From Haloarcula amylovorans (GTDB taxonomy: Archaea; Halobacteriota; Halobacteria; Halobacteriales; Haloarculaceae): a stretch of 64,000 nt of DNA. The translations under genes were made by a program, and so were the position numbers. The DNA is taken from NCBI RefSeq assembly GCF_004681185.1, contig NZ_SRIF01000005.1:121731-185730 (forward strand), in the 5' to 3' direction. Below the pieces are notes generated by a model. The model had not been told where the DNA came from, did not search any database, and saw only the letters and a program-made list of their open reading frames with translations. This document shows, in pieces, positions 19,493-26,307 of the stretch; within the stretch, counting starts at the first letter, position 1, and each line of letters opens with the position of its first letter.

Positions 19493-20581
19493 TTACTCTC
19501 GCAATCGGTCGATTCGGTCGCCAAGCGCAGGCGTCTTCGAGAGCGGGTTCGGGATACGCCGACGACTCGGTTCGAGTGTGTGGAAGGCGGCGTAGCGCTC
19601 GAACGCGACGGCAAGCGTCTCGCTACCCACCTGTTCGGCGGCGTAGTCGTCGGCAGCGACCACTCCATGACGAGTGAACCAGAGACCAGCGAGGAGGAGC
19701 GCGAGCGCCCCGACCACCGCCGGGACCGTCAGTCCGCCGGGGTTCAACAGGAGAAGCGCCAGAACAGCGACGAGGGTACCGATTACTCGCAGGAGGACTC
19801 GGGCGTGGCTCCGGCCGGCCTGCACGGCGAGCAGCGCTGTCGCGGTGTCATCGTCAAAGGCGTCGAGGAACGTGTCGGTGACGAACAAGCGGCGGTAGCC
19901 CGGTGGCCCGCGTACGACGGTACTGGCCGTCTCGGCGTCCTCGCTTTCGAGAATGCGGGTATCGCGGACATCGAGACCAGCGCGTGACCGGAGGCGTTCG
20001 AGGCGGTCGGCCGTCTCGCTGTCGGGACGGTGCGTCGAACGTAGTATCGGAATGTACCACGGCGCGCCGAAGTAGAGGGCGACGGCGAACGCAACCAGCG
20101 CGGCGAAGAGCGCGAGCGGCGAGCCGCCGCGCTGGAATGCGGTGAGAAAGACGGCTGCGAGTGTGCCCACGCCGAGGCCCCATCGAAGCATCTGTGCGAC
20201 CGCTCGGCCTGTGCTGAGGTCAACGTCTCTGACCGCTCGAACGCCACGAACCGTCGGTGCGTAGGCGGCCACGGTGAGTAGGCCCGCCGTAAGCGTCTCG
20301 ACGAGGGTCGCCGCGCTAGCCACGAGGAAGCCGGATTCCACTTCAACTAACGGCCAGATGACGGCCGGCCCCAGTTCGAGGGCGCTCAGGAGGACGTACG
20401 TGACTGCGGCGAACGGGACGAGGACGACCCCATAGAAGAGGCGGTACTTCCCGACGGGATTTGGGAGACGGCGCACGACTGCGTTCCCCATTGCGCCGAG
20501 GACGACCCCGACGACGGCGAAGACGGCGATACCCACGAGTGGTGGCCCGAGGGCGGGTGGGGCTGACTGGAGGGCGGACAT
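19493..20581 (-). CDS. M48-like membrane protein with degenerate active site
   Basis: With the start MSALQSAPP the protein has 362 residues; an alternative start lies 9 codons upstream. Four to six hydrophobic helices occupy the first 170 residues and two more lie around 250-285. The layout matches HtpX/M48 peptidases: RLFVTDTFLDAFDDD before the expected zinc helix, ADDYAAEQVGSETLAVAFERYA as the second helix, and a C-terminal RIPNPLSKTPALGDRIDRLRE. However, the HExxH helix reads LLAVQAGRSHARV, so the zinc ligands are missing. Probably a non-catalytic M48 homologue. Confidence 0.6.
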   Translation of the reverse strand: MSALQSAPPALGPPLVGIAVFAVVGVVLGAMGNAVVRRLPNPVGKYRLFYGVVLVPFAAVTYVLLSALELGPAVIWPLVEVESGFLVASAATLVETLTAGLLTVAAYAPTVRGVRAVRDVDLSTGRAVAQMLRWGLGVGTLAAVFLTAFQRGGSPLALFAALVAFAVALYFGAPWYIPILRSTHRPDSETADRLERLRSRAGLDVRDTRILESEDAETASTVVRGPPGYRRLFVTDTFLDAFDDDTATALLAVQAGRSHARVLLRVIGTLVAVLALLLLNPGGLTVPAVVGALALLLAGLWFTRHGVVAADDYAAEQVGSETLAVAFERYAAFHTLEPSRRRIPNPLSKTPALGDRIDRLRE

Positions 20582-20675
20582 ACGAATGTCCCCATGGCGC
20601 GTTGACAAAACGGTGGCGTCTCACGGCTGCACGTCGGTCCCACACGCTTAGGGCGGTTCACGGCCAACCGGCGGT

Positions 20676-20897
20676 ATGGCGAATCGACTACACCAACTCG
20701 TGGACCTCCTCATCGCGGCGCTCATCGCGGGCACGTCGGTCGTCCTCTGGGGGCTCGTGGTCCCGCCGGCGGTAGCACTCTGGATAGCGACGCTCTTTGC
20801 CGCTATGTACTACTTCTCGCGGAACCCGTGGGGCACACCGAAAGGAGAGGCGTTCAACGAGTTCATCGACGACCTCTACGACCGATATCTCCCCTGA
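20676..20897 (+). CDS. Small two-helix membrane protein
   Basis: A 73-residue protein with two hydrophobic helices (about residues 8-27 and 29-46), a short YYFSRNPWGTP turn and an acidic amphipathic tail (EAFNEFIDDLYDRYLP). Function unknown. It lies 94 bases after the divergent M48-like gene and upstream of the ACT-hom operon; the latter has its own promoter. Confidence 0.6.
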   Translation: MANRLHQLVDLLIAALIAGTSVVLWGLVVPPAVALWIATLFAAMYYFSRNPWGTPKGEAFNEFIDDLYDRYLP

Positions 20898-20922
20898 CTC
20901 TGCCCGCCAAACGGACGGTTTC

Positions 20923-20927
20923 TTATA
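20923..20927 (+). promoter_or_regulatory. TATA box of the leader-ORF/ACT/hom operon
   Basis: TTATA is centred 27 bases before the ATG at 20952, the spacing expected for a leaderless transcript that begins with the 12-codon leader ORF. Confidence 0.6.
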
Positions 20928-20951
20928 CGTGCCCCTGCTGAGTCACCCACA

Positions 20952-20990
20952 ATGAGCGGCACTACTTCACAGGAGGTGAGCGGGCGATGA
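20952..20990 (+). CDS. 12-residue leader ORF (MSGTTSQEVSGR) before the ACT-hom operon
   Basis: ATG at 20952 encodes MSGTTSQEVSGR and stops at 20988-20990, overlapping the ATG of the ACT gene (ATGA). The TATA box 27 bases upstream would make it leaderless. Inside it, 20971-20979 reads AGGAGGTGA, a nine-base match to the haloarchaeal anti-Shine-Dalgarno, seven bases before the ACT start. The layout implies entry by leaderless initiation and coupled or SD-driven re-initiation on the ACT gene. Two adjacent Thr codons may be relevant, because homoserine dehydrogenase leads to threonine. Translation is not proven. Confidence 0.55.
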   Translation: MSGTTSQEVSGR

Positions 20991-21520
20991 GCGACTCGAC
21001 CGACGAGGTGCGGTCCTACACAGTTCGGCTGGAACTAGTCGACGAACCGGGCGAGTTGCTTCGAGCGCTCGGTCCCATCGCCGACAGCGGCGGCAACCTC
21101 CTCTCTATCTTCCACGAGCGGGGTAACGTCACGCCCCGCGGGCACATCCCCGTGGAGGTCGACTTAGAGGCGACGCCCGAGCGCTTCGATGGAATCGTCG
21201 ACGCGCTCCGGGACGCCGGTATCAACGTCATTCAGGCCGGAGCCGAGCGCTATAGCGAGACGATGACAGTCATCCTCTCCGGTCATCTCATCGATACGGA
21301 CCTCTCGGATACGCTCTCGCGCATCCAGGCGGCGACGAACGCGACGGTGACTGACCTCTCCCTTTCGGCCCCCGAAGGGACCGACGACGCCTCCAGCGCC
21401 CGCATCCGACTGGCGACCGAACAGGGCGCTGCGGACAGCATCCTCGACACCGTCAGAGCGGTCGCCGACGAGAAGGAACTGCGCGTCATCGAACCGCTGG
21501 CGACCGGGGGCGACCTATGA
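20987..21520 (+). CDS. ACT-domain regulatory protein linked to homoserine dehydrogenase
   Basis: A 177-residue protein with two ACT-like halves. The first (residues 10-85) is the classic pattern VRLELVDEPGELLRALGPIADSGGNLLSI...RGHIPVEVDLE; the second is more divergent (MTVILSGHLIDTDLSDTLSRI). ACT domains bind amino acids and regulate biosynthetic enzymes. The next gene is a short homoserine dehydrogenase lacking its own ACT domain, with an ATGA overlap, so this is plausibly its separate regulatory subunit (Thr, Met or Ile sensing inferred). A strong SD precedes the start. Confidence 0.85.
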   Translation: MSDSTDEVRSYTVRLELVDEPGELLRALGPIADSGGNLLSIFHERGNVTPRGHIPVEVDLEATPERFDGIVDALRDAGINVIQAGAERYSETMTVILSGHLIDTDLSDTLSRIQAATNATVTDLSLSAPEGTDDASSARIRLATEQGAADSILDTVRAVADEKELRVIEPLATGGDL

Positions 21521-22470
21521 GATTGGCCGTCCTCGGTGCCGGCGCGGTCGGTTCCTCGGTGGCCGAACTGGCCGCCGACTACGGGCATACCGTCACCGCC
21601 TATGCCGACTCGCAGAGCGCCGCGGTCGACGCCGGCGGCATCGACGTCGACGCCGTCCTCGACCGGAAACAGGCTGACGGTATCGTCGGTGACGCCGATG
21701 CCGAAGCGGCGCTGACAGCGGACTACGACGTCCTCGTCGAGGCGACGCCGACGACGCTAGACGACGCCCAGCCCGGTTTCGGCCACGTCGAGGCGGCCCT
21801 CGAACGCGACCGGCACGTCGTGCTGGCCAACAAAGGCCCGGTCGCCGAGCGATACGCCGACGTGCGCGCGCTCGAACGCGAGAGCGAGGGTACCGTCCTC
21901 TTCGAGGCCACCGTCGGCGGCGCGATGCCGGTGCTCTCGACCATCGACGACTTCGACCCCGAACACATCGACGCCGTCCGCGGCGTCCTCAACGGCACCG
22001 CAAACTTCATCCTCTCGCGGATGGCCGCCGAGGGCCTCGGCTACGAACACGTCCTCGCGGAGGCTCAGGACCTCGGCGTCGCCGAGGCCGACCCGACCTT
22101 CGACGTCGACGGCACCGACGCCGCGCTCAAGGGTGTCATCGTCGCCAACGTCCTCTCAGGCGACGACCGAGAGTACGCGCTCGAAGACGCCGACGTGGAG
22201 GGCATCCAGGACATCTCCGGTAGCGCGCTCGAACTGGCTGCCGAAGACGGCCGGACTATCCGCCTCATCGCCGAGGTCACCGACGGCGAGGTTCGTGTCG
22301 GCCCGCGACTCGTCCCCGAGAACGCGCCGCTCGCGCCGACAGGTACGCGAAATATCGTCCAGCTGGAGACCGAACACGCCGGGCGACTCAACATCTCCGG
22401 ACGCGGTGCTGGCGGTCCCGAGACGGCGAGTGCCGTTCTCGCAGATATCGGCCGTCTCCCGGAACTGTAG
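21517..22470 (+). CDS. hom: Homoserine dehydrogenase
   Basis: A 317-residue NAD(P)-dependent enzyme that reduces aspartate semialdehyde to homoserine for threonine and methionine synthesis. The Rossmann start LAVLGAGAVGSSVAEL is followed by the substrate-domain signatures GGAMPVLSTI, LNGTANFILSRM and the family pattern LGVAEADPTFDVDGTDAALK (about residues 185-206). It is shorter than bacterial enzymes because the C-terminal ACT domain is absent; the upstream ACT gene supplies it in trans. Start by ATGA overlap. Confidence 0.94.
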   Translation: MRLAVLGAGAVGSSVAELAADYGHTVTAYADSQSAAVDAGGIDVDAVLDRKQADGIVGDADAEAALTADYDVLVEATPTTLDDAQPGFGHVEAALERDRHVVLANKGPVAERYADVRALERESEGTVLFEATVGGAMPVLSTIDDFDPEHIDAVRGVLNGTANFILSRMAAEGLGYEHVLAEAQDLGVAEADPTFDVDGTDAALKGVIVANVLSGDDREYALEDADVEGIQDISGSALELAAEDGRTIRLIAEVTDGEVRVGPRLVPENAPLAPTGTRNIVQLETEHAGRLNISGRGAGGPETASAVLADIGRLPEL

Positions 22471-22557
22471 GTGGTTTCTGCTGGTAGGCGCTTTCCCCGT
22501 CGCGTGACACCGCGTCCCAAATCGCCAGACAGCGCCACTCTCCCCGGCGAGCACTTT

Positions 22558-22571
22558 CGAAATCGTTTTAT
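22558..22571 (+). promoter_or_regulatory. BRE/TATA promoter of EF-1A
   Basis: CGAAA (22558-22562) followed by TTTTAT (22566-22571) resembles an archaeal BRE plus TATA box. Transcription would begin near 22595, giving a leader of about 28 nt that ends in GAGAAACAACA before the ATG. Confidence 0.55.
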
Positions 22572-22623
22572 GAACCACTGGCTAAAGACTCCGATATAGC
22601 GCCCCTGCGCGTGAGAAACAACA

Positions 22624-23889
22624 ATGAGCGACGAACAACACCAGAACCTGGCCATCATCGGCCACGTTGACCACGGGAAGAGCACGCTCGTCGGCCGACT
22701 CCTCTACGAGACAGGATCGGTACCGGAGCACGTCATCGAACAGCACAAAGAAGAGGCCGAGGAGAAGGGCAAGGGCGGCTTCGAGTTCGCCTACGTCATG
22801 GACAACCTCGCCGAAGAGCGCGAACGCGGTGTCACCATCGACATCGCCCACCAGGAGTTCAGCACCGACGAGTACGACTTCACCATCGTCGACTGTCCTG
22901 GCCACCGCGACTTCGTGAAGAACATGATTACCGGCGCGAGCCAGGCCGACAACGCCGTGCTCGTCGTCGCCGCCGACGACGGCGTCCAGCCGCAGACCCA
23001 GGAACACGTCTTCCTGGCCCGCACCCTGGGCATCGGCGAACTCATCGTCGCCATCAACAAGATGGACCTCGTCGACTACAGTGAGTCCGACTACAAGCAG
23101 GTCGTCGAGGAAGTCAAGGACCTCCTCAACCAGGTCCGCTTCGACACCGAGAACGCGAAGTTCATCCCTGTCTCCGCCTTCGAGGGCGACAACATCGCCG
23201 AGGAGTCCGACCACACGGACTGGTACGACGGCGAAATCCTCCTCGAAGCGCTCAACGCCCTGCCGGCACCGGAGCCGCCGACGGACGCACCGCTCCGCCT
23301 GCCGATCCAGGACGTCTACACCATCTCCGGTATCGGGACCGTCCCGGTCGGCCGCGTCGAGACCGGTATCCTCAACACCGGAGACAACGTGAGCTTCCAG
23401 CCCTCGGACGTCGCCGGTGAGGTCAAGACCGTCGAGATGCACCACGAGGAAGTCCCGAAGGCAGAACCCGGTGACAACGTCGGGTTCAACGTCCGTGGCG
23501 TCGGCAAGGACGACATCCGCCGCGGTGACGTCTGTGGTCCCGCCGACGACCCGCCGTCGGTCGCCGAGACGTTCCAGGCCCAGATCGTCGTGATGCAGCA
23601 CCCGTCGGTCATCACCGAGGGGTACACGCCGGTCTTCCACGCCCACACGGCACAGGTCGCCTGTACCGTCGAATCGCTCGACCAGAAGATCGACCCGGCC
23701 TCCGGCGAAGTCGCCGAGGAGAACCCCGACTTCATCCAGAACGGGGATGCCGCGGTCGTCACGGTCCGACCCCAGAAGCCCCTCAGCATCGAGCCGTCCT
23801 CCGAGATTCCGGAGCTCGGCTCGTTCGCGATCCGAGACATGGGCCAGACCATCGCCGCTGGGAAGGTCCTCAGCGTCAACGAGCGATAA
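22624..23889 (+). CDS. tef1A: Translation elongation factor EF-1 alpha
   Basis: A 421-residue GTPase that delivers aminoacyl-tRNA. G1 GHVDHGKST (residues 13-21), [13 protein letters not shown] (switch I), [12 protein letters not shown] (G3) and NKMDL (G4) are present, followed by two beta-barrel domains. The rpsJ gene follows after three bases, the usual archaeal pair. Confidence 0.97.
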   Translation: MSDEQHQNLAIIGHVDHGKSTLVGRLLYETGSVPEHVIEQHKEEAEEKGKGGFEFAYVMDNLAEERERGVTIDIAHQEFSTDEYDFTIVDCPGHRDFVKNMITGASQADNAVLVVAADDGVQPQTQEHVFLARTLGIGELIVAINKMDLVDYSESDYKQVVEEVKDLLNQVRFDTENAKFIPVSAFEGDNIAEESDHTDWYDGEILLEALNALPAPEPPTDAPLRLPIQDVYTISGIGTVPVGRVETGILNTGDNVSFQPSDVAGEVKTVEMHHEEVPKAEPGDNVGFNVRGVGKDDIRRGDVCGPADDPPSVAETFQAQIVVMQHPSVITEGYTPVFHAHTAQVACTVESLDQKIDPASGEVAEENPDFIQNGDAAVVTVRPQKPLSIEPSSEIPELGSFAIRDMGQTIAAGKVLSVNER

Positions 23890-23892
23890 CAC

Positions 23893-24204
23893 ATGTCCCA
23901 GCAGGCACGCGTTCGGCTCGCGGGCACGAGCCCCGAGGACCTCGACGACATCTGCGCTGACGTGCGGGAGATCGCCGAGAAGACGGGCGTCGAACTCTCC
24001 GGCCCCGTCCCGCTCCCCACGAAGACGCTGGAGGTTCCCACCCGCAAGTCCCCCGACGGTGAGGGGACTGCGACGTGGGAACACTGGGAGATGCGGGTCC
24101 ACAAGCGGCTCATCGACATCGACGCCGACGAACGGGCGCTGCGCCAACTGATGCGCATCCAGGTGCCCAACGACGTCTCCATCGAGATCGTCCTCGAGGA
24201 CTGA
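23893..24204 (+). CDS. rpsJ: 30S ribosomal protein S10 (uS10)
   Basis: A 103-residue protein of the small-subunit head. Motifs include [44 protein letters not shown] and the C-terminal [16 protein letters not shown]. It follows EF-1A after 3 bases. Hairpins at 24205-24223 and 24230-24256 directly follow the stop. Confidence 0.96.
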   Translation: MSQQARVRLAGTSPEDLDDICADVREIAEKTGVELSGPVPLPTKTLEVPTRKSPDGEGTATWEHWEMRVHKRLIDIDADERALRQLMRIQVPNDVSIEIVLED

Positions 24205-24256
24205 GCGAAACCGCAAGTTTCGCGAGGGTCGAGTCGCGCCCGCAGAGCGCGACTCG
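24205..24256 (+). terminator. Two hairpins after the EF-1A/rpsJ operon
   Basis: GCGAAAC-CGCAA-GTTTCGC (24205-24223) starts at the base after the stop. A 10-bp stem CGAGTCGCGC/GCGCGACTCG follows at 24230-24256. There is no strong T-run, so a role in 3'-end stability is as likely as termination. Confidence 0.4.
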
Positions 24257-24442
24257 GAACTGAGCCAAGCGGGCGGTCAGAAGACAGCGGTCTTCCAGAC
24301 GCCGCTCGCTCTGGTCTCTTGTCGGCACCCGACCGCTTCCCGAATCGCACGCCGGGACACACACCACACACCGTGTGAATCGCTATCGAAGTTCGCCCTC
24401 ACGCGCAGGGTTTTTACCACCCCGCGTTCGAGAGGGAGATGC

Positions 24443-24514
24443 GGGCTCGTAGATCAGTGGCAGATCGCTTCCTTCGCAAGGAAGAGGCCCCGGGTTCAAA
24501 TCCCGGCGAGTCCA
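24443..24514 (+). tRNA. tRNA-Ala (CGC)
   Basis: A 72-nt cloverleaf. The acceptor is GGGCTCG/CGAGTCC (one G-T pair) with discriminator A. The anticodon arm is CTTCC-TTCGCAA-GGAAG with anticodon CGC, and the T arm contains GGTTCAAATCC. A TTTTTACC box about 25-30 bases upstream (near 24411) is a likely TATA element. No intron. Part of its 3' end is duplicated downstream. Confidence 0.95.
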
Positions 24515-24595
24515 TTCCTTCGCTCGCTACGCTCGCTCAGTCCTGGACTCGCCGACCATCGCGAACGCTTCGCGTTCGCTTAGTCCCGGCGAGTC
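24501..24595 (+). repeat. Partial duplication of the tRNA-Ala 3' end (possible att scar)
   Basis: TCCCGGCGAGTC occurs at 24501-24512, inside the tRNA, and again at 24584-24595. An inverted copy of CGGCGAGTCCA lies at 24544-24554. A further perfect hairpin (GCGAACGC/GCGTTCGC) spans 24561-24579. Duplicated tRNA 3' ends are typical integrase attachment scars, and the low-GC island begins just after the second copy. The repeat is short, and no integrase is present. Confidence 0.45.
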
Positions 24596-24631
24596 AATAG
24601 CCCCTACGACTTCACCAAGTGTTTCATATTA

Positions 24632-24639
24632 TTTAATAA
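24632..24639 (+). promoter_or_regulatory. TATA box of the island gene
   Basis: TTTAATAA is centred about 27 bases before the ATG at 24663, consistent with a leaderless transcript. The surrounding region is strongly AT-rich. Confidence 0.55.
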
Positions 24640-24662
24640 AGTCTCGTATCTCTGTTGACTAC

Positions 24663-25079
24663 ATGAGAACTCCTCCAGAAAGCGTCGAAACGGGGAACGG
24701 CTACACACAGACTGAGATTGAGGAGGCATTTGACACTGGCTTTGGATATCAAATATCTGGTATTAATCCTAGAAGGGATAACCAAGATAGGCAGTACGTG
24801 TTAGTGTTTGCCAATGAAGATGGCCCGTACAGCGATTCTGTGACACAGGGTCGATTCGAGTATATTGGAGAGGGGCTTTCTGGTGATCAGAGCAAAACAT
24901 CTCCGGGTAATTCGGTACTTATCGATGCAATTTCAAGCGGTACTCCTATTCATTTCTTCTATCAGGATTCTGGAGACGGAAATTGGGAATATCAGGGGTT
25001 AGTTGATGTTTTGGATTGGGCGTTTGAGGAACGTGATGGGCGTGAGGTGATTGTGTTCAGTATGGAACACCAAGAGTAG
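24663..25079 (+). CDS. Stand-alone SRA/ScoMcrA-like modified-DNA-binding domain protein
   Basis: A 138-residue protein with markedly AT-rich codon use, unlike every neighbour. The pattern GYQISGINPRR near residue 28, then YVLVFANEDGPYSDS, FEYIGEGLSGDQSK...GNSVLIDAISSGTPIHFFYQD and YQGLVDVLDW matches my memory of the SRA-like domain at the N-terminus of ScoMcrA-type HNH restriction enzymes, which recognises modified DNA (Y.GEG..GDQ....GN..L). No nuclease domain follows. It may be a remnant, a one-domain binder, or part of a two-gene system lost here. Foreign origin is suggested by base composition and the tRNA-adjacent position. Confidence 0.55.
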   Translation: MRTPPESVETGNGYTQTEIEEAFDTGFGYQISGINPRRDNQDRQYVLVFANEDGPYSDSVTQGRFEYIGEGLSGDQSKTSPGNSVLIDAISSGTPIHFFYQDSGDGNWEYQGLVDVLDWAFEERDGREVIVFSMEHQE

Positions 25080-25191
25080 CGAAAATGAAGCCCGCCTCGG
25101 CTCGTATCTCTCTAATACAAGTTTGAAGCAGTAGCTTGTGCTCGCTATTGTAAAATAAAATATTTCGCTGTTTCGCAGGTGGCCCCTGCTC

Positions 25192-26073
25192 TCAGAGCCG
25201 GCGAGCAAGGGCAGCCACAGCGATCAGCGCGACGAGTCCGCCCCCTGCGGCAATTCCCGTGATTGGTAGGCCGCTATCCACGTCGGCTGGCGTCACCGTG
25301 CTGACGGTCGTCTCCGTCTGCGGCCCGGATTCTGGCGTCTCAGTGTTCGTCGCTGGCGCGGTGGTCGATTCGGCTGGTGCGCTCGTCGTCGGTTCCTCGT
25401 CGGTGGGCGAGTCGGGCGTCTCGGTCGCCGTCGGCTCGGGCGTCGACTCGGTCGATTCCGACGTCTCACTGTCAGCGGAGTCGTCGTCGTCGTTCGAGCC
25501 GCCGGACGCGCCCGAATCACCACCGCCTCCGCCGCTACCACCGCCATCACCGCCGCCGCTACGGGCCTCGGTCACGGTCAGCGTCCCGTTTCGAACCTCC
25601 GAGATGGCGTAGCCGTCGCCGCGCTCGTCGAAGGCGAGGACGGCGTCGTTGTCAGCTCGGGGCAGGACCGAGAAGTCGGTCGACCCGGCGGCGCGGCCCT
25701 CGACGGTGACGGTCAGGATTGGCACGTCGCCGCTATCGGTCGTGTTCGCGGTGGCGTACTCGACGTCGACCCACGAACGGTCGTCGGCGTAGGTCACGTT
25801 GGTCAGGCTCGGTGCGCCGCGAATCGTGACGTTCGTTATCGACGCTACACTCGGCTCCGTCACTGCGACTCGCAGTTCGGACGCGCCCACCCCGCGGTTG
25901 GCGTCCCCGACGACGACGTCGACGGTCGTCGTCTCGTCTTGTGCTATCTCCGATTCGGTCGGTGTCACGAACACGTCGGTCGTCCCGGCGGCGCTCACTG
26001 GCGCGGCGACGCTGACGAGCAGCGTCACCAGGAGCGCGGCCGCGACGACGGCGTGCTGTCGGTTTCCGGTCAT
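25192..26073 (-). CDS. Membrane-anchored secreted protein with cohesin-like domain
   Basis: A 293-residue protein. A Sec-type signal peptide (about 1-29, ending SAA) is followed by one cohesin-like beta domain (about 30-165: TTDVFVTPTESEIAQDETTTVDVVV...GDVPILTVTVEG...GYAISEVRNGTLTV). A Gly-rich linker and a Thr/Pro/Glu stalk (about 170-262), likely glycosylated, lead to a C-terminal hydrophobic anchor GIAAGGGLVALIAVAALARRL. There is no PGF motif. In cellulosomes cohesins bind dockerins; the two genes upstream encode dockerin-bearing proteins, so this could be a surface receptor for them (inference). Confidence 0.75.
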   Translation of the reverse strand: MTGNRQHAVVAAALLVTLLVSVAAPVSAAGTTDVFVTPTESEIAQDETTTVDVVVGDANRGVGASELRVAVTEPSVASITNVTIRGAPSLTNVTYADDRSWVDVEYATANTTDSGDVPILTVTVEGRAAGSTDFSVLPRADNDAVLAFDERGDGYAISEVRNGTLTVTEARSGGGDGGGSGGGGGDSGASGGSNDDDDSADSETSESTESTPEPTATETPDSPTDEEPTTSAPAESTTAPATNTETPESGPQTETTVSTVTPADVDSGLPITGIAAGGGLVALIAVAALARRL

Positions 26074-26275
26074 CCTTGCTTTCCCACTCCTGACCCGGCG
26101 AGGATTCCTTAAAGATATAGACTGACTGAACGGTCTGCGTGGCGTCGGGCGCGTTCCGGAGTGTTTCCGTAGGGGCCGTTTAACCGGCTAGCGACCGCGT
26201 CTCGATCGACCGGTGGGGTCGGTAGACAGACGATACCACTCGTAGCAGCCGACTGCGTCTCGGGTCGAGCGGTCG

Positions 26276-26281
26276 AAAAAA
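26276..26281 (-). terminator. T6 terminator after the cohesin/dockerin gene
   Basis: On the minus strand six T residues begin about 27 bases after the stop at 26308. This suggests the 25192-26073 gene is transcribed separately. Confidence 0.45.
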
Positions 26282-26307
26282 GGTTATCGTGGCGGTCTCG
26301 CGGTCGG

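Noticed and set aside
25198..25205. Right-hand copy of the tRNA-Ala 3' end bounding the low-GC island
   Set aside because: Only 8 bases (CCGGCGAG) match, and they lie within the coding end of the cohesin gene; this is chance level.
25192..25270. PGF-CTERM signal on the anchored cohesin protein
   Set aside because: The tail has a hydrophobic helix and Arg residues but no PGF motif; an ordinary C-terminal membrane anchor is the safer call.
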